A stretch of 64,000 bases of DNA, taken from Gammaproteobacteria bacterium (GTDB lineage Bacteria; Pseudomonadota; Gammaproteobacteria; GRL18). The notes beneath the pieces were generated by a model, which was not told where the DNA came from, ran no database searches, and worked only from the letters and a program-made list of their open reading frames with translations. Positions 43,846-53,164 of this stretch are shown piece by piece (positions within the stretch are counted from its first letter, which is position 1; every line of letters starts with the position of its first letter). A program made the position numbers and the translations under genes. The DNA lies in contig WFNB01000005.1 of the NCBI GenBank assembly GCA_015488755.1, forward strand, positions 35,504 through 99,503, written 5' to 3'.

Positions 43846-45846
43846 ATGTCAAACAAATTTGTTCATTCACTTAAATTTCAAATAACAGCGGTATTATTTA
43901 TATTGTTATCGTTATTTTCCTTCGCCATAAGTTATACGCTGTATGCTATTGATGAGAGAGAGAAAGAAATGGTGGCCTTGCACTTACTCAATCGCCTGCA
44001 ATTGATCACCAAGTATATGGATATGCAAAGTTTAAATTATTTAAAATATGCACCTAAAAATAATAAGGCCTATAAGCGTGATATTGATCTGTATTATGAT
44101 GATCTCAAAAGCCAGTTAGATAATAAAAATGAAATTATTCGTTGTTTCTCTGATGAACATCTGACCTCTGAGGTTATGCAAATCGACAATGATATTAACT
44201 TAAGCCTTAATCACAGCACTAAAACGGCTTTGAACCAATTGCAGGAGACTTGGGATCAATATTATGCTGACTTGACTCAGACTTTGGGTGCTAGAGATAA
44301 GTCTCCGAAGCTGGCAGCGGCGGCACAATATATTGTTGAAAATCAAAATGGTATAAAAAAAATAGAAGATGCCGTGGTTGAAAAACTCAAACAAGATCTA
44401 AAAAAACGCATCCATTGGGTTGATCGTGTCAATAAAGTAATACTGGCAATGGCATTTATTATTGCTCTGATTACCTTACTGGGTTTTTATTTAAAAATTA
44501 TCCGGCCACTTAACCAAGCGATAGAGGGCTTTAATAAGGTAGCAAAAGGAGACTTTGGTCACCAAGTGGTGATCAGTACGGATAGTGAAATGGCCTCTAT
44601 TGCCAAGAGCTTTAATCACCTTTCACAGCGATTGCATTCTATTTTTCAATTAATCCATCGTGTTCAACAAGGGGATGATCTTGATACCACACTGGGTTTT
44701 ATTGCTGAGCAGTTTCCCTCAATACTTCCGATTGACTGGACCAGTGTATTATTGCATAACAATGGCAATACGAGCTTTTTAGAACTACAAAAAGTCTATA
44801 AGGATGGTGTGTCCCATGCATTGCCTAGAACACTTTTCTTAGTTGAAGGCACGTTATTAGAGCAGGCAATGGGTAAAGATAAACCGCTATTGATTTCAAA
44901 TTTACGGCAGATGTCAGAAGAAAATAAAAATTATGTATTTCTAAAACTATTAGTTAAAGAGGGTATGAATAGTGCGATTTTTCTGCATCTGACTCAAGCG
45001 AGTCAGAGTGTCGCAAACACACACATTCCTGGCTTGTTAATTTTTGCCTCACGAGAAGAAAATGCCTATGATGATGAGCACCTTGAATTGTTGAGTAATA
45101 TTGCTCATCTGGTCACTCATAGTTTTGGTAAAACCATTAAAATGGCAGAGCAAAAACGTCTAGCAGCTATAGGTGAATTTACCTCTGGTATTGTTCATGA
45201 GGTGAGAAATCCACTGACAACTATTGGTCTGGCCTTAAAGTATTTTAGTCGTTTGGATCTGGATGAAGATGGTGCTGAATGGTCTGAAATTTCCAATCGA
45301 GAAGCTAGTCGTATGGCACGTTTGCTAGAAGATATTTTATTATATTCTAAGCCAATTCAATTAGACTTAACTCAGGTTAATATTATTGCTTTTGTTGAGG
45401 AATTGATTAATAGTCATAAGCGGCTGTGTGAGGAGGCAAAGCTGGACATAAACTACCACTTTTCTTTGTCTCAGCCTAACAATGCAACGACAGTTCCAGA
45501 TGTATTGCTCATTAATATTGATAGTGATCGCCTCAAACAAATATTGCTCAATATTTTGCGTAATGCAATAGAGGCAGCGAACGCTCAAAGTGTGATACGA
45601 TGTACGCTTAGTAATAATCCAGAAGCACATACGGTTATAATCACTATTAATAATCAGGGTGATATTATTCCCGAAGAGGTATTAAAACGTATTGGGGAAC
45701 CTTTCTTTACCACAAAAAATCGTGGTACAGGCTTAGGGATGGGCATTGTGAAACGAATGGTTGAAGCCCATAGTGGTAAGTTAACGATTAGTTCATCGCC
45801 AGAAAAAGGGACGGATGTTGCTATTACCCTGCCTTATTTAGGGTAA
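43846..45846 (+). CDS. Membrane sensor histidine kinase with HAMP and GAF domains (NtrB-like core)
   Basis: The 666-aa kinase has TM1 (about 10-30), a helical periplasmic region (about 31-190) that loosely recalls NarX/PilJ-type four-helix sensors, TM2 (about 197-217), HAMP (about 218-270), a GAF-like domain (about 280-430; LPIDWTSVLLHNNG) and a core with SGIVHEVRNPLTTI (intact His), LRNAIEAAN, NQGDII and GTGLGMGI. The G1 box N-Q-G is unusual (normally D-x-G). No adjacent regulator gene on its strand; the divergent FixJ-like regulator is a candidate partner. Signal unknown. Confidence 0.85.
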   Translation: MSNKFVHSLKFQITAVLFILLSLFSFAISYTLYAIDEREKEMVALHLLNRLQLITKYMDMQSLNYLKYAPKNNKAYKRDIDLYYDDLKSQLDNKNEIIRCFSDEHLTSEVMQIDNDINLSLNHSTKTALNQLQETWDQYYADLTQTLGARDKSPKLAAAAQYIVENQNGIKKIEDAVVEKLKQDLKKRIHWVDRVNKVILAMAFIIALITLLGFYLKIIRPLNQAIEGFNKVAKGDFGHQVVISTDSEMASIAKSFNHLSQRLHSIFQLIHRVQQGDDLDTTLGFIAEQFPSILPIDWTSVLLHNNGNTSFLELQKVYKDGVSHALPRTLFLVEGTLLEQAMGKDKPLLISNLRQMSEENKNYVFLKLLVKEGMNSAIFLHLTQASQSVANTHIPGLLIFASREENAYDDEHLELLSNIAHLVTHSFGKTIKMAEQKRLAAIGEFTSGIVHEVRNPLTTIGLALKYFSRLDLDEDGAEWSEISNREASRMARLLEDILLYSKPIQLDLTQVNIIAFVEELINSHKRLCEEAKLDINYHFSLSQPNNATTVPDVLLINIDSDRLKQILLNILRNAIEAANAQSVIRCTLSNNPEAHTVIITINNQGDIIPEEVLKRIGEPFFTTKNRGTGLGMGIVKRMVEAHSGKLTISSSPEKGTDVAITLPYLG

Positions 45847-45908
45847 CTGCTTAGTAAAGTGCAGAAATAATTTTAATTAATTTAGAATGATAGCTATATG
45901 AGGTATAC

Positions 45909-46601
45909 ATGACAAATTCTTCTTTGCCAGAATCACTAGAACTGTTTTTATTTGATTTTTGTCCCTTTGCACAACGGGTACAAATTAGCTTGCTTCAAGG
46001 AGAACTTCCTTATCAGGCAATCACCTTAAATCCAGCAAAAATGCCAGATGATTTTGCTACCATTTCCCCCTTGGGTAATGTACCGATATTGCGCGTCAAT
46101 ACGACAGAGACTATTTTTGAGTCAGCGGTTATCAATGATTATATCGCCCAGATATCTTCTATTAGTATGGAGCCTAGCTCAGAGTTACAAAGAGCACAAA
46201 TGAGAGCATGGAGTGAATACAGCAGTGGCTGTTTTATGGCTTTGATGCAACTATTACAAGCCAAAGATAAAGAGGCCTTTAAGCAAGCAAATGCGACACT
46301 TATTAGTAAATTTACTATTTTAAGCAAACAATTACTAACGGATGGGCCATATTTTTATGGTCAGCAATTTACTACTATCGACGCCACTTATGCCCCCTTG
46401 TTTTTAAGAATGCAGACCATTAAATCGTTGTTTAATGATTTTTCTCTGACGGATTTACCGGAAAATATTGTTTCTTGGATGCTTAGCCTATTGGAATGTG
46501 AATCTGTAAAGAAATCCGTTATGGGTGATTTTACTGCGATTTATAGTGATTTTATCCATGAGAAATCATCAGGGAAATATCTTGAGAGTCATCTGAATTA
46601 A
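45909..46601 (+). CDS. Glutathione S-transferase family protein
   Basis: The 230-aa protein has a thioredoxin-like N-terminal domain (LELFLFDFCPFAQRVQISLL with C-P-F-A, then SPLGNVPILRV and the ESAVINDYI loop that binds the glutathione gamma-Glu) and an all-helical C-terminal domain with TTIDATYAPLFLRM. The Cys motif suggests an omega/beta or glutaredoxin-like activity rather than a Tyr/Ser type. Cytosolic. It is monocistronic, followed by a strong terminator. Substrate unknown. Confidence 0.85.
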   Translation: MTNSSLPESLELFLFDFCPFAQRVQISLLQGELPYQAITLNPAKMPDDFATISPLGNVPILRVNTTETIFESAVINDYIAQISSISMEPSSELQRAQMRAWSEYSSGCFMALMQLLQAKDKEAFKQANATLISKFTILSKQLLTDGPYFYGQQFTTIDATYAPLFLRMQTIKSLFNDFSLTDLPENIVSWMLSLLECESVKKSVMGDFTAIYSDFIHEKSSGKYLESHLN

Positions 46602-46719
46602 ATTTTTAGCAAATAGTTAGTATTAATTTGAACTAACTATAAGGGCAAGGGTCTTAGATACAGTGGTTCATAATATTAACACCTTGTGGAACACTTCACT
46701 TAATCCCTTTTTTATTTTT

Positions 46720-46743
46720 CCCCGCTCTTGCGGGGTTTTTTTT
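46720..46743 (+). terminator. Intrinsic terminator after the GST gene
   Basis: CCCCGC (46720-46725), loop TCTT, GCGGGG (46730-46735), then eight T residues (46736-46743). Oriented for rightward transcription; the opposite strand has an A-run in place of a T-run. Confidence 0.85.
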
Positions 46744-46781
46744 GCCTAATTTTTAGAAGTATATAAATGCTACTCGTTCAG

Positions 46782-46800
46782 TTATCCAGAGTTCAGGTTA
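46782..46800. repeat. Solo terminal arm of the palindromic repeat family
   Basis: TTATCCAGAGTTCAGGTTA is the outer end of the element at 6308-6494: it equals the exact reverse complement of that element's left arm TAACCTGAACTCTGGATAA. No partner arm or core is found nearby, so this looks like a remnant or minimal unit, lying between the convergent GST and engB genes. Confidence 0.75.
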
Positions 46801-46813
46801 CCTAAATACTTAA

Positions 46814-47449
46814 CTATGAGGTAAGGTTAAACCACTCATTAAGTTTTTCTCTGGCCTCACCAACACCGGTTTTTTTTAAGGAAGAAAAAAGTTGTGCACT
46901 GGTGTCAGGGTACTCTGCCTGAAGGGTGCGCTGTACTTTAAGTAGTTCATTTTTAGCCGCACCATGTTTAAATTTATCAGACTTAGTGAGTAGTATATGG
47001 GCTGGCATATTGGCTTTTTGGCACCATTGCAACATAAGGGTATCGTATTGAGTCAATGGTCGTCGAACATCCATTATCATCATGACACCTTTTAAAGAAG
47101 CCCGTTCAATTAGGTAACGTTCTAAAAGTGTCTGCCAGTGCTGCTTAATTTTTAGCGGGACTTTGGCATAACCATAGCCTGGTAGGTCAACTAGATGATG
47201 TTGAGGGTCGATGGAGAAATAATTGATCATTTGGGTTCTGCCGGGTGTTTTTGAGGTTCGGCAAAGGTTTTTTATATTTGCAATGGTGTTAATTGCACTG
47301 GACTTCCCTGCATTAGAGCGGCCAGCAAAAGCAACTTCAATGGCAGTGTTATTGGGTAACTGGCTCCAATTATTTACGCTGAGCAAGAATTCAGCACTAC
47401 GGTAAGGGTTTATAGAGGATCGGGCTTGTTCTGTTGGTTTTTGTGGCAT
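46814..47449 (-). CDS. engB: Ribosome biogenesis GTPase EngB (YihA/YsxC)
   Basis: The 211-aa protein has all GTPase boxes: GRSNAGKSSAIN (G1), GRTQM (G2), DLPGYGYAKVP (G3), LLTKSDK (G4) and a final LFSSLKKTG (G5). R-S-N-A/V-G-K-S and the D-L-P-G-Y-G-Y motif are diagnostic for EngB. It helps assemble the large ribosomal subunit and is essential in many bacteria. It is divergent from the cytochrome c5 gene, an order shared by many gammaproteobacteria. Confidence 0.95.
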   Translation of the reverse strand: MPQKPTEQARSSINPYRSAEFLLSVNNWSQLPNNTAIEVAFAGRSNAGKSSAINTIANIKNLCRTSKTPGRTQMINYFSIDPQHHLVDLPGYGYAKVPLKIKQHWQTLLERYLIERASLKGVMMIMDVRRPLTQYDTLMLQWCQKANMPAHILLTKSDKFKHGAAKNELLKVQRTLQAEYPDTSAQLFSSLKKTGVGEAREKLNEWFNLTS

Positions 47450-47554
47450 GTTAAGTTTATGTTCAGTTAATTTATGATAAGGTTGGACTCTGATCGATTT
47501 AGGCTCGTGCTATATGCTATATGCTATTTCTAAGAGTCTATAATCAATAGAATA

Positions 47555-47597
47555 TTGGTGTGGATCAAACTATTAGGCTATTTTAGCACTTTATTAT
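47555..47597 (+). promoter_or_regulatory. FNR-like box and -10 element upstream of the cytochrome c5 gene
   Basis: TTGGTGTGGATCAA (47555-47568) matches TTGAT-N4-ATCAA at nine of ten conserved positions. TATTAT at 47592-47597 falls within one base of the -10 position expected for a site centred at -41.5, giving a start near 47603 and a leader of about 134 nt. This would be an FNR/ANR-activated promoter for the cytochrome genes. Confidence 0.45.
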
Positions 47598-47736
47598 GAA
47601 CAAATGTTGGTCAAATGGCTTTCTTTTGTGTAAAATAGCTCAAATTTTTTTCGTATCATTTATGTCCTTGCGGTATTAACACAGTTGATAACAAGTCTGT
47701 AAATGATACAAAATTCATCTTATTTTGGAGTAAAAA

Positions 47737-48036
47737 ATGAAAAACAGTATTAAATTATTAGTTGCAGCTGCGTTTGTTGTTGGTTCTTCTGCTGCCTTCG
47801 CTGATGGTGCGGCACTTTATAAAACAGCATGTTTTGCTTGTCATGACGCAGGCGTTGCTGGGGCACCTAAGTTTGGTAATAAAGAAATGTGGGCACCACG
47901 TATTGCCAAAGGTAAAGATGCATTGCTTAAAACAGTTTTAACCGGCAAAGGTGCAATGCCTCCTAAAGGTGGTACACAAATGACTGAGGCGCAAATCCTT
48001 GAGGTTATTGAGTATATGACCAGTGCTGCTAAATAA
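47737..48036 (+). CDS. Cytochrome c5 (periplasmic monohaem)
   Basis: GGAG sits 7 bp before the ATG. The 99-aa product has a signal peptide cut after S-A-A-F-A, a CFACH haem motif, and GAMPPKGG supplying the axial Met, with a C-terminal helix; these are marks of cytochrome c5/CycB. It carries electrons in the periplasm between the bc1 complex and terminal oxidases or other acceptors. Followed by the c4 gene and the System II maturation genes resB and ccsA. Confidence 0.93.
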   Translation: MKNSIKLLVAAAFVVGSSAAFADGAALYKTACFACHDAGVAGAPKFGNKEMWAPRIAKGKDALLKTVLTGKGAMPPKGGTQMTEAQILEVIEYMTSAAK

Positions 48037-48067
48037 GTTATTAATGGTAAGTTAATAATAATGATTA

Positions 48068-48100
48068 GCCAGTCTTATAGGTGATATTAGGCTGGCTTAT
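48068..48100 (+). terminator. Hairpin between c5 and c4 genes (possible attenuator)
   Basis: GCCAGTCT (48068-48075) pairs with AGGCTGGC (48089-48096); after one T-T mismatch the stem extends with ATA/TAT. The following TTATTAT is only partly U-rich. It could make the c5 transcript more abundant than the downstream genes. Confidence 0.45.
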
Positions 48101-48137
48101 TATCAATAGTTTCTCACATCAAGATTTAGGTATAACC

Positions 48138-48782
48138 ATGAAAAAAATTACTATTGTTGCCGCTCTTATAATAGGTCTAACTGGTGTAGTACATGCTGCA
48201 GGTGATGCCGCTGCGGGTAAGGTAAAAGCAGCAAGTTGTGTCGCATGCCATGGTGCCGATGGTAATTCACTGGCAGCGACCCCCAATTTTCCTAACCTTG
48301 CAGGGCAACATGCCTCATATATTCACAAGCAGCTAACAGAATTTAAAGCAGGTAAGCGAAAAGATGCCACCATGGGAGCTATGGTCTTACCTCTTGATGA
48401 TCAAGCAATGCAAGATATTGCAGCATTTTTCTCTAGTCAGAAAATCAAGCCAAATGAAAATAAAGCAGATGCTACTCTATTAGCACAAGGTCAAGCTATT
48501 TATAAAGGTGGTATTGCTGAAATAGGCGTACCGGCTTGTATGGCTTGTCATGGTCCTACTGCGAGCGGTAACCCAGGTGTTGGCTTTCCACAATTAGCCA
48601 GTCAGAAAAATGTCTATGTTGAAAAACAATTAAAAGACTTCCGTACTGCTGCACAAAGTACCGGTAGCGCACCGGTTGGTCGTACTAATGATGCCAGCAA
48701 AATGATGCGTAATGCAGTAAAACGTATGAGTGATCCAGAAATTAAAGCAGTGGCAGCTTATATTATGAGTATCAAACCTTAA
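48138..48782 (+). CDS. Cytochrome c4 (dihaem periplasmic cytochrome)
   Basis: The ATG at 48138 (MKKITIVAALII) is chosen because it begins a signal peptide cut after V-H-A; the frame upstream would put charged and polar residues ahead of it. The 214-aa product has two cytochrome c domains: CVACHGADGNS and CMACHGPTASG, with axial Met from GAMVLPL and KMMRNAVKRM. c4 passes electrons to terminal oxidases, often cbb3 or cytochrome c oxidase. Position after c5 and before resB/ccsA is typical. Confidence 0.94.
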   Translation: MKKITIVAALIIGLTGVVHAAGDAAAGKVKAASCVACHGADGNSLAATPNFPNLAGQHASYIHKQLTEFKAGKRKDATMGAMVLPLDDQAMQDIAAFFSSQKIKPNENKADATLLAQGQAIYKGGIAEIGVPACMACHGPTASGNPGVGFPQLASQKNVYVEKQLKDFRTAAQSTGSAPVGRTNDASKMMRNAVKRMSDPEIKAVAAYIMSIKP

Positions 48783-48899
48783 TCGCTAGCTTAATGTAAG
48801 TTTATCAGCATTTTTCTTAACAAAGAATCAGGCTGAATATCTAATTTTAATTGCTTTAATGAGTAGAAGTATGCTTATTAGCCATTTAAAATATAGGGA

Positions 48900-48928
48900 G
48901 GGGTGGTCTTTGACCGCCCCTTTTTTTT
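48900..48928 (+). terminator. Intrinsic terminator after the cytochrome c4 gene
   Basis: GGGGTGGTC (48900-48908), loop TTT, GACCGCCCC (48912-48920), then eight T residues. It separates the cytochrome genes from resB, which begins just 25 bp later and must therefore be read through or start from a promoter overlapping this stretch. Confidence 0.88.
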
Positions 48929-48953
48929 ACCATCCATTTATTGAGTTTTGCTT

Positions 48954-51038
48954 GTGAGCCACGAAAATACCTCAGAAAATAATTTTTCCAAAAAAAATGA
49001 AACTAAGCCCAGTCAGGCTACACGACAGCGCTCAAACCGTAAAGAACATGGCTTGGGCAAGGTTTTATTAAGCTTTTTAGGCTCAATGGAACTGGCAATC
49101 AGTCTTTTTGTGGTGGTAGGAATTGCCTCTATTATTGGCACGATACTGCAACAAAATCAGGCATATAATAGCTATGTTGTTAAATTTGGACCATTTTGGT
49201 TTGAAGTGTTTCGTTCTCTGGAGCTGTTTGATATTTACAGTTCTTGGTGGTTTGTTATCTTATTAGGTTTCTTGCTGGTTTCTACATCTGTATGTATTTA
49301 TCATTATGCGCCACTTATGATCCGTGAATGGCGTCAATTTCGCCTAACTATTTCTGCTAAATCTTTAAAGCTTATGCACTCTTCAGGAGTATGGTCTAGT
49401 TCCTCGTCAGTGGCGCAGACAGCACAATTTATTCAAGAGAAACTCCGTAATGGTGGTTACCAATTGAGTACTAAAACTGAGCAAGGTGTGGTCACCATTG
49501 CAACCAAAAAAGGCTCAGCCAATCGACTGGGCTATATTTTTACTCATGGTGCTATTATTGTTATTTGTCTTAGTGCCTTATATGATGGTAACTTCAATTT
49601 AAAATTAAGGGAAGTAGCAGGGCAATTAAAACCTGAAACAAGGGATTTATTTGCCTCACAAGTACCCGATATTAGCCGTCTCAAGGCTGATGATAATCAT
49701 GCCTTTCGTGGTAGCGCCAATGTCCCAGAAGGTAGTACAACAGGCTTGGTTTTTTTGCAAATGCGCAATGGCTTTTTAGTACAGGAATTGCCATTTACGA
49801 TTACTTTAAATGATTTTCGTATTGAACATTATCAATCGGGTATGCCTAAGTCCTTTGAAAGTGATATTGTTATTCAAGATAAAGCAACGGGTGAAAAAAT
49901 AACTAAAACCATTGCTGTTAATCATCCTCTGATCTATAAAGATTTTTCTATCTATCAGGCCTCCTTTGATGATGGTGGTTCTATCATGGATCTTAAAGTC
50001 TGGCCATTAGGGCGTAATCAACAAAAAATCACACCATTTAAGCAGGTTGTCGGTGATTCTAGGCAGATTAAAATCGCAACGGGTGAAGTTAAATTAGAGC
50101 TGGCAGAGTTTAAAATATCAAATGTGCAGCCTAATCCTAAGGCCAAAGAAACAGGGCGCAAGTTTAAAAATATGGGCCCAACACTGACATTTCGGATACG
50201 TGATAGTTCAGGACAAGCCAAAGAATTTATTAACTATATCTCACCTGTGGTACAAGAAGGGCGTTATTTCTTTCTCAGTGGTGTCCGTAATACAGCCAAT
50301 GAACCCTTTCGTTACCTTTTTATTCCCGTGGATGATGAGAATAGTCTGAAACGCTTTTTTAACTTTCGCTCATTATTAAATAATCGCTCTGAGATGCAGC
50401 GTATTGCTGAGAAAACAGCGGCTCTGTCATTGCAATCAACAACAGAAAACGGTGCTAAAATGGTCGCTCAAATGTCTATTGTGATGCAACGTCTGGTTGA
50501 TCTATTTAATCGGGGAGGCTTTGATTTAGTGATGAATGACATTAATGAAAAAGTGCCCGAAGATAAGCGTAAAGAAGTGATGGACTCCTACTTTAAAGTA
50601 TTACAGACCATTTTGGGCACTGTATATTTAGAGGTTTTAAAGGCAGAAGGTGTGGATATTAACAATAATATTTCACCTGCTCAGGAACAATATTACGATG
50701 ATCTGGTCAATACTATGGGTATCTTGCCTAATTATAAAGCGCCATTCTTTTTGCAAGTGACATCATTTGAACACAAAGAGGCATCAGGCTTTCAAATCAC
50801 TAAATCACCGGGTAAGAATTTGGTTTATTTAGGGTGTTTGCTTCTTTGTATTGGCATTGTCTTGATGTTTTATGTGGCACATAAGCGTATTTGGGTTATT
50901 ATTGAACCCTTTGATGGCTCTGAGTCTGGTGCTCAATTAATTGTGGCAGGTTCTGGTGACCGTCATCAAAGAGAGTTTGCCTTAGAGTTTCAGGCATTAT
51001 CTCAGCTGTTAGATAAGCAATTTTCTAAATTAAGTTAA
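48954..51038 (+). CDS. resB: Cytochrome c biogenesis protein ResB (System II, Ccs1)
   Basis: GTG at 48954 (MSHENTSENN) is preferred; a TTG two codons earlier is possible. The roughly 694-aa protein has the ResB layout: helices at about 40-60, 95-115 and 195-215, a large periplasmic domain (about 220-610) and a final helix (LVYLGCLLLCIGIVLMFYVA). LGSMELAISLFVVVGIASII is the family opening. With CcsA it delivers haem to apocytochromes in the periplasm. This explains how c5 and c4 receive haem. The length is at the long end for the family, as usual in gammaproteobacteria. Confidence 0.92.
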   Translation: MSHENTSENNFSKKNETKPSQATRQRSNRKEHGLGKVLLSFLGSMELAISLFVVVGIASIIGTILQQNQAYNSYVVKFGPFWFEVFRSLELFDIYSSWWFVILLGFLLVSTSVCIYHYAPLMIREWRQFRLTISAKSLKLMHSSGVWSSSSSVAQTAQFIQEKLRNGGYQLSTKTEQGVVTIATKKGSANRLGYIFTHGAIIVICLSALYDGNFNLKLREVAGQLKPETRDLFASQVPDISRLKADDNHAFRGSANVPEGSTTGLVFLQMRNGFLVQELPFTITLNDFRIEHYQSGMPKSFESDIVIQDKATGEKITKTIAVNHPLIYKDFSIYQASFDDGGSIMDLKVWPLGRNQQKITPFKQVVGDSRQIKIATGEVKLELAEFKISNVQPNPKAKETGRKFKNMGPTLTFRIRDSSGQAKEFINYISPVVQEGRYFFLSGVRNTANEPFRYLFIPVDDENSLKRFFNFRSLLNNRSEMQRIAEKTAALSLQSTTENGAKMVAQMSIVMQRLVDLFNRGGFDLVMNDINEKVPEDKRKEVMDSYFKVLQTILGTVYLEVLKAEGVDINNNISPAQEQYYDDLVNTMGILPNYKAPFFLQVTSFEHKEASGFQITKSPGKNLVYLGCLLLCIGIVLMFYVAHKRIWVIIEPFDGSESGAQLIVAGSGDRHQREFALEFQALSQLLDKQFSKLS

Positions 51039-51072
51039 TCATTGTTTAGGTTTACTATATGGGTATATATTT

Positions 51073-52254
51073 ATGTCAGTAGCAAAGCAAGAGATGGAAA
51101 ACCTATTTGAAAAGCAGAGTTTTATCAGCAAGCTCAGCCTTTTTGATTATATTTGGGCCGCTCTATTACTCTTAACAACAGCGTATGTTTGGCAACACTA
51201 TTCATCTTTGATGGATATCTATGAAGTGATGATTTTAGGCTTTACCAGTGTCTCTCTTATTGCTTGGGGCTTGTTGTGGAAGCCTGTGCGAGTTTATACG
51301 ATCAGCGTTGCTCTATTAAGTTTGTTTGCTATTTCTCTTTATGGTACTGAACTTGCCCTGGCAGAGAGTAATTTCTTTTTGAAATTTCTAATTTCCAGTA
51401 AATCAGCTATTATGTGGATGTCAGCCTTATATGTCTTGGCGACAGTGGCTTATTTTATGGCCTTATTTATAGGCTCAGAATTTACTAATAAAACAGCTTC
51501 TGCGATGACATGGGTTGCTACTGTTATGGGCTTGGTTGGCTTATTAGTGCGTTGGCGTGAGTCGTATTTAATTCATGTTGATATCGGCCATTTTCCCGTC
51601 AGTAATTTATACGAAGTATTTATCTTGTTTTCTATTATTACGGCCATGCTTTACCTTTATTATGAAGGAAAGAGTAAAACGTATAGCATGGGTGGTTTTG
51701 TTTTGTTGGTGATCAGTTCAGCGGTCGCTTTTTTACTTTGGTATGGTTTTGGCTCTCGTGGTGCGAGTGAAATTCAGCCCTTGGTACCAGCCTTGCAAAG
51801 TTACTGGATGAAGATTCATGTGCCAGCCAATTTTGTTGGTTATGGCGCTTTTGCTTTATCTGCTATGGTGGGTGTCGCGTATCTGATTAAAGACTCTATG
51901 CTTAAACGGGGGCATAATGGAATTATCATTAAGCGTATTCCTGAGTTGGATGTTATGGATGATATTATGTATAAATCCATTGCTCTTGGGTTTGCCTTTT
52001 TTACCTTGGCAACGATTCTAGGAGCTATGTGGGCAGCAGAAGCATGGGGCGGTTATTGGTCATGGGATCCTAAGGAAACATGGGCACTGATTGTTTGGCT
52101 TAACTATGCAGCATGGCTACACTTGCGATTGACTAAAGGCTGGCGTGGTCGTCCTTTGGCATGGTGGTCGGTTATTGGTTTATTTGTCACACTTTTTGCC
52201 TTTATTGGTGTTAATATGTTTTTATCAGGTTTACACTCTTATGGTGAATTATAG
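51073..52254 (+). CDS. ccsA: Cytochrome c biogenesis protein CcsA (System II haem transporter)
   Basis: The 393-aa protein has about eight membrane helices, with extra N-terminal ones relative to short forms. The WWD haem-handling motif is complete: WAAEAWGGYWSWDPKETWAL, followed by LNYAAWLHLR; GHFPVSNLYE and SGLHSYGEL hold conserved His or flanking residues. It exports haem and presents it to apocytochromes with ResB. It starts 34 bp after resB and belongs to one operon with it. Confidence 0.93.
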   Translation: MSVAKQEMENLFEKQSFISKLSLFDYIWAALLLLTTAYVWQHYSSLMDIYEVMILGFTSVSLIAWGLLWKPVRVYTISVALLSLFAISLYGTELALAESNFFLKFLISSKSAIMWMSALYVLATVAYFMALFIGSEFTNKTASAMTWVATVMGLVGLLVRWRESYLIHVDIGHFPVSNLYEVFILFSIITAMLYLYYEGKSKTYSMGGFVLLVISSAVAFLLWYGFGSRGASEIQPLVPALQSYWMKIHVPANFVGYGAFALSAMVGVAYLIKDSMLKRGHNGIIIKRIPELDVMDDIMYKSIALGFAFFTLATILGAMWAAEAWGGYWSWDPKETWALIVWLNYAAWLHLRLTKGWRGRPLAWWSVIGLFVTLFAFIGVNMFLSGLHSYGEL

Positions 52255-52403
52255 AGAGGCGTATTTATGGTTTAGTCTATTGCTTAATCTTTGAATGCCT
52301 TAAGGAACTAATAAATAGTTATGTGTTCTAAATTTCTATCACGGACTTTTTACTACAAGATGATTTTACTACCAAACAATTATTATAATGAAAGGAAAAT
52401 AAT

Positions 52404-53033
52404 ATGCGCGTAATGGTTACATTGTTTATGCTTATGGGTTTAAGTAGCTTTGTTTTAGCTGAGAGCTATGATGAAGGGATTGAATATGAGCTCTTAAATA
52501 CAGTACAGCCTGCCCCGACAGACGGTAAGATTGAAGTGATTGAATTTTTCTCTTATGCTTGCCCACATTGTTATCGTTTTGAGCCTCATGTTGAAGCATG
52601 GAAAAAGCATAAAGCGGATAATATTGAATTTATTCAGGTTCCAGCAATTTTTAATAAAAATTGGGAAGCCTTGGCAACACTTTACTATGCGGCTGAAGTT
52701 TTGGGTGTACAAGAAAAGATGCATCCTATTATTTTTGAGGCCATGCATGGTAAAGGCAAAAAGATACATTCATTGGCTGATTTGAATGCTTTATTTGAAA
52801 AAAATGGTGTTACGGCTGATGAGTTGAATAAAGCTATGGGATCGTTCACTGTTGCTGCTAAAACTCGTCGTGCTAAGAATATGACCAAGGCCTATGGTAT
52901 TACTTCAGTACCAAATGTTGTTGTGCAAGGAAAGTATCGAACTAATGGTACTTTGGCAAAAAGTCATGCTAATGTCTTTAAGGTTGTTGATTTTCTTGCT
53001 GAGAAAATTGATAAAGAGCAGGCTGAAAAATAG
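52404..53033 (+). CDS. dsbA: Thiol:disulfide interchange protein DsbA
   Basis: A GGAAA ribosome-binding site precedes the ATG. The 209-aa protein has a signal peptide (MRVMVTLFMLMGLSSFVLA) and a thioredoxin-fold DsbA body: EFFSYACPHCYRF with the C-P-H-C active site and GITSVPNVVV with the cis-Pro loop. It introduces disulfides into periplasmic proteins, including the CxxCH thiols of apocytochromes before reduction, so its place after the maturation genes is sensible. A terminator follows. Confidence 0.93.
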   Translation: MRVMVTLFMLMGLSSFVLAESYDEGIEYELLNTVQPAPTDGKIEVIEFFSYACPHCYRFEPHVEAWKKHKADNIEFIQVPAIFNKNWEALATLYYAAEVLGVQEKMHPIIFEAMHGKGKKIHSLADLNALFEKNGVTADELNKAMGSFTVAAKTRRAKNMTKAYGITSVPNVVVQGKYRTNGTLAKSHANVFKVVDFLAEKIDKEQAEK

Positions 53034-53062
53034 TTACCATACTCTGTCAATGTAAAATAAAA

Positions 53063-53096
53063 AAAGCACAATGATTATTCATTGCGCTTTTTTTTT
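53063..53096 (+). terminator. Intrinsic terminator after dsbA
   Basis: AAAGCACAATGA (53063-53074), loop TTAT, TCATTGCGCTTT (53079-53090), with one A-C mismatch, followed by T residues to 53096. A-run on the left side could also serve the opposite strand, but no leftward gene ends here. Confidence 0.82.
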
Positions 53097-53164
53097 GTCC
53101 TATTTAAACTATAATTAGCGCTATTATAACTCTTACCTTATTCTTAAGTGGCTAGATATTTATT

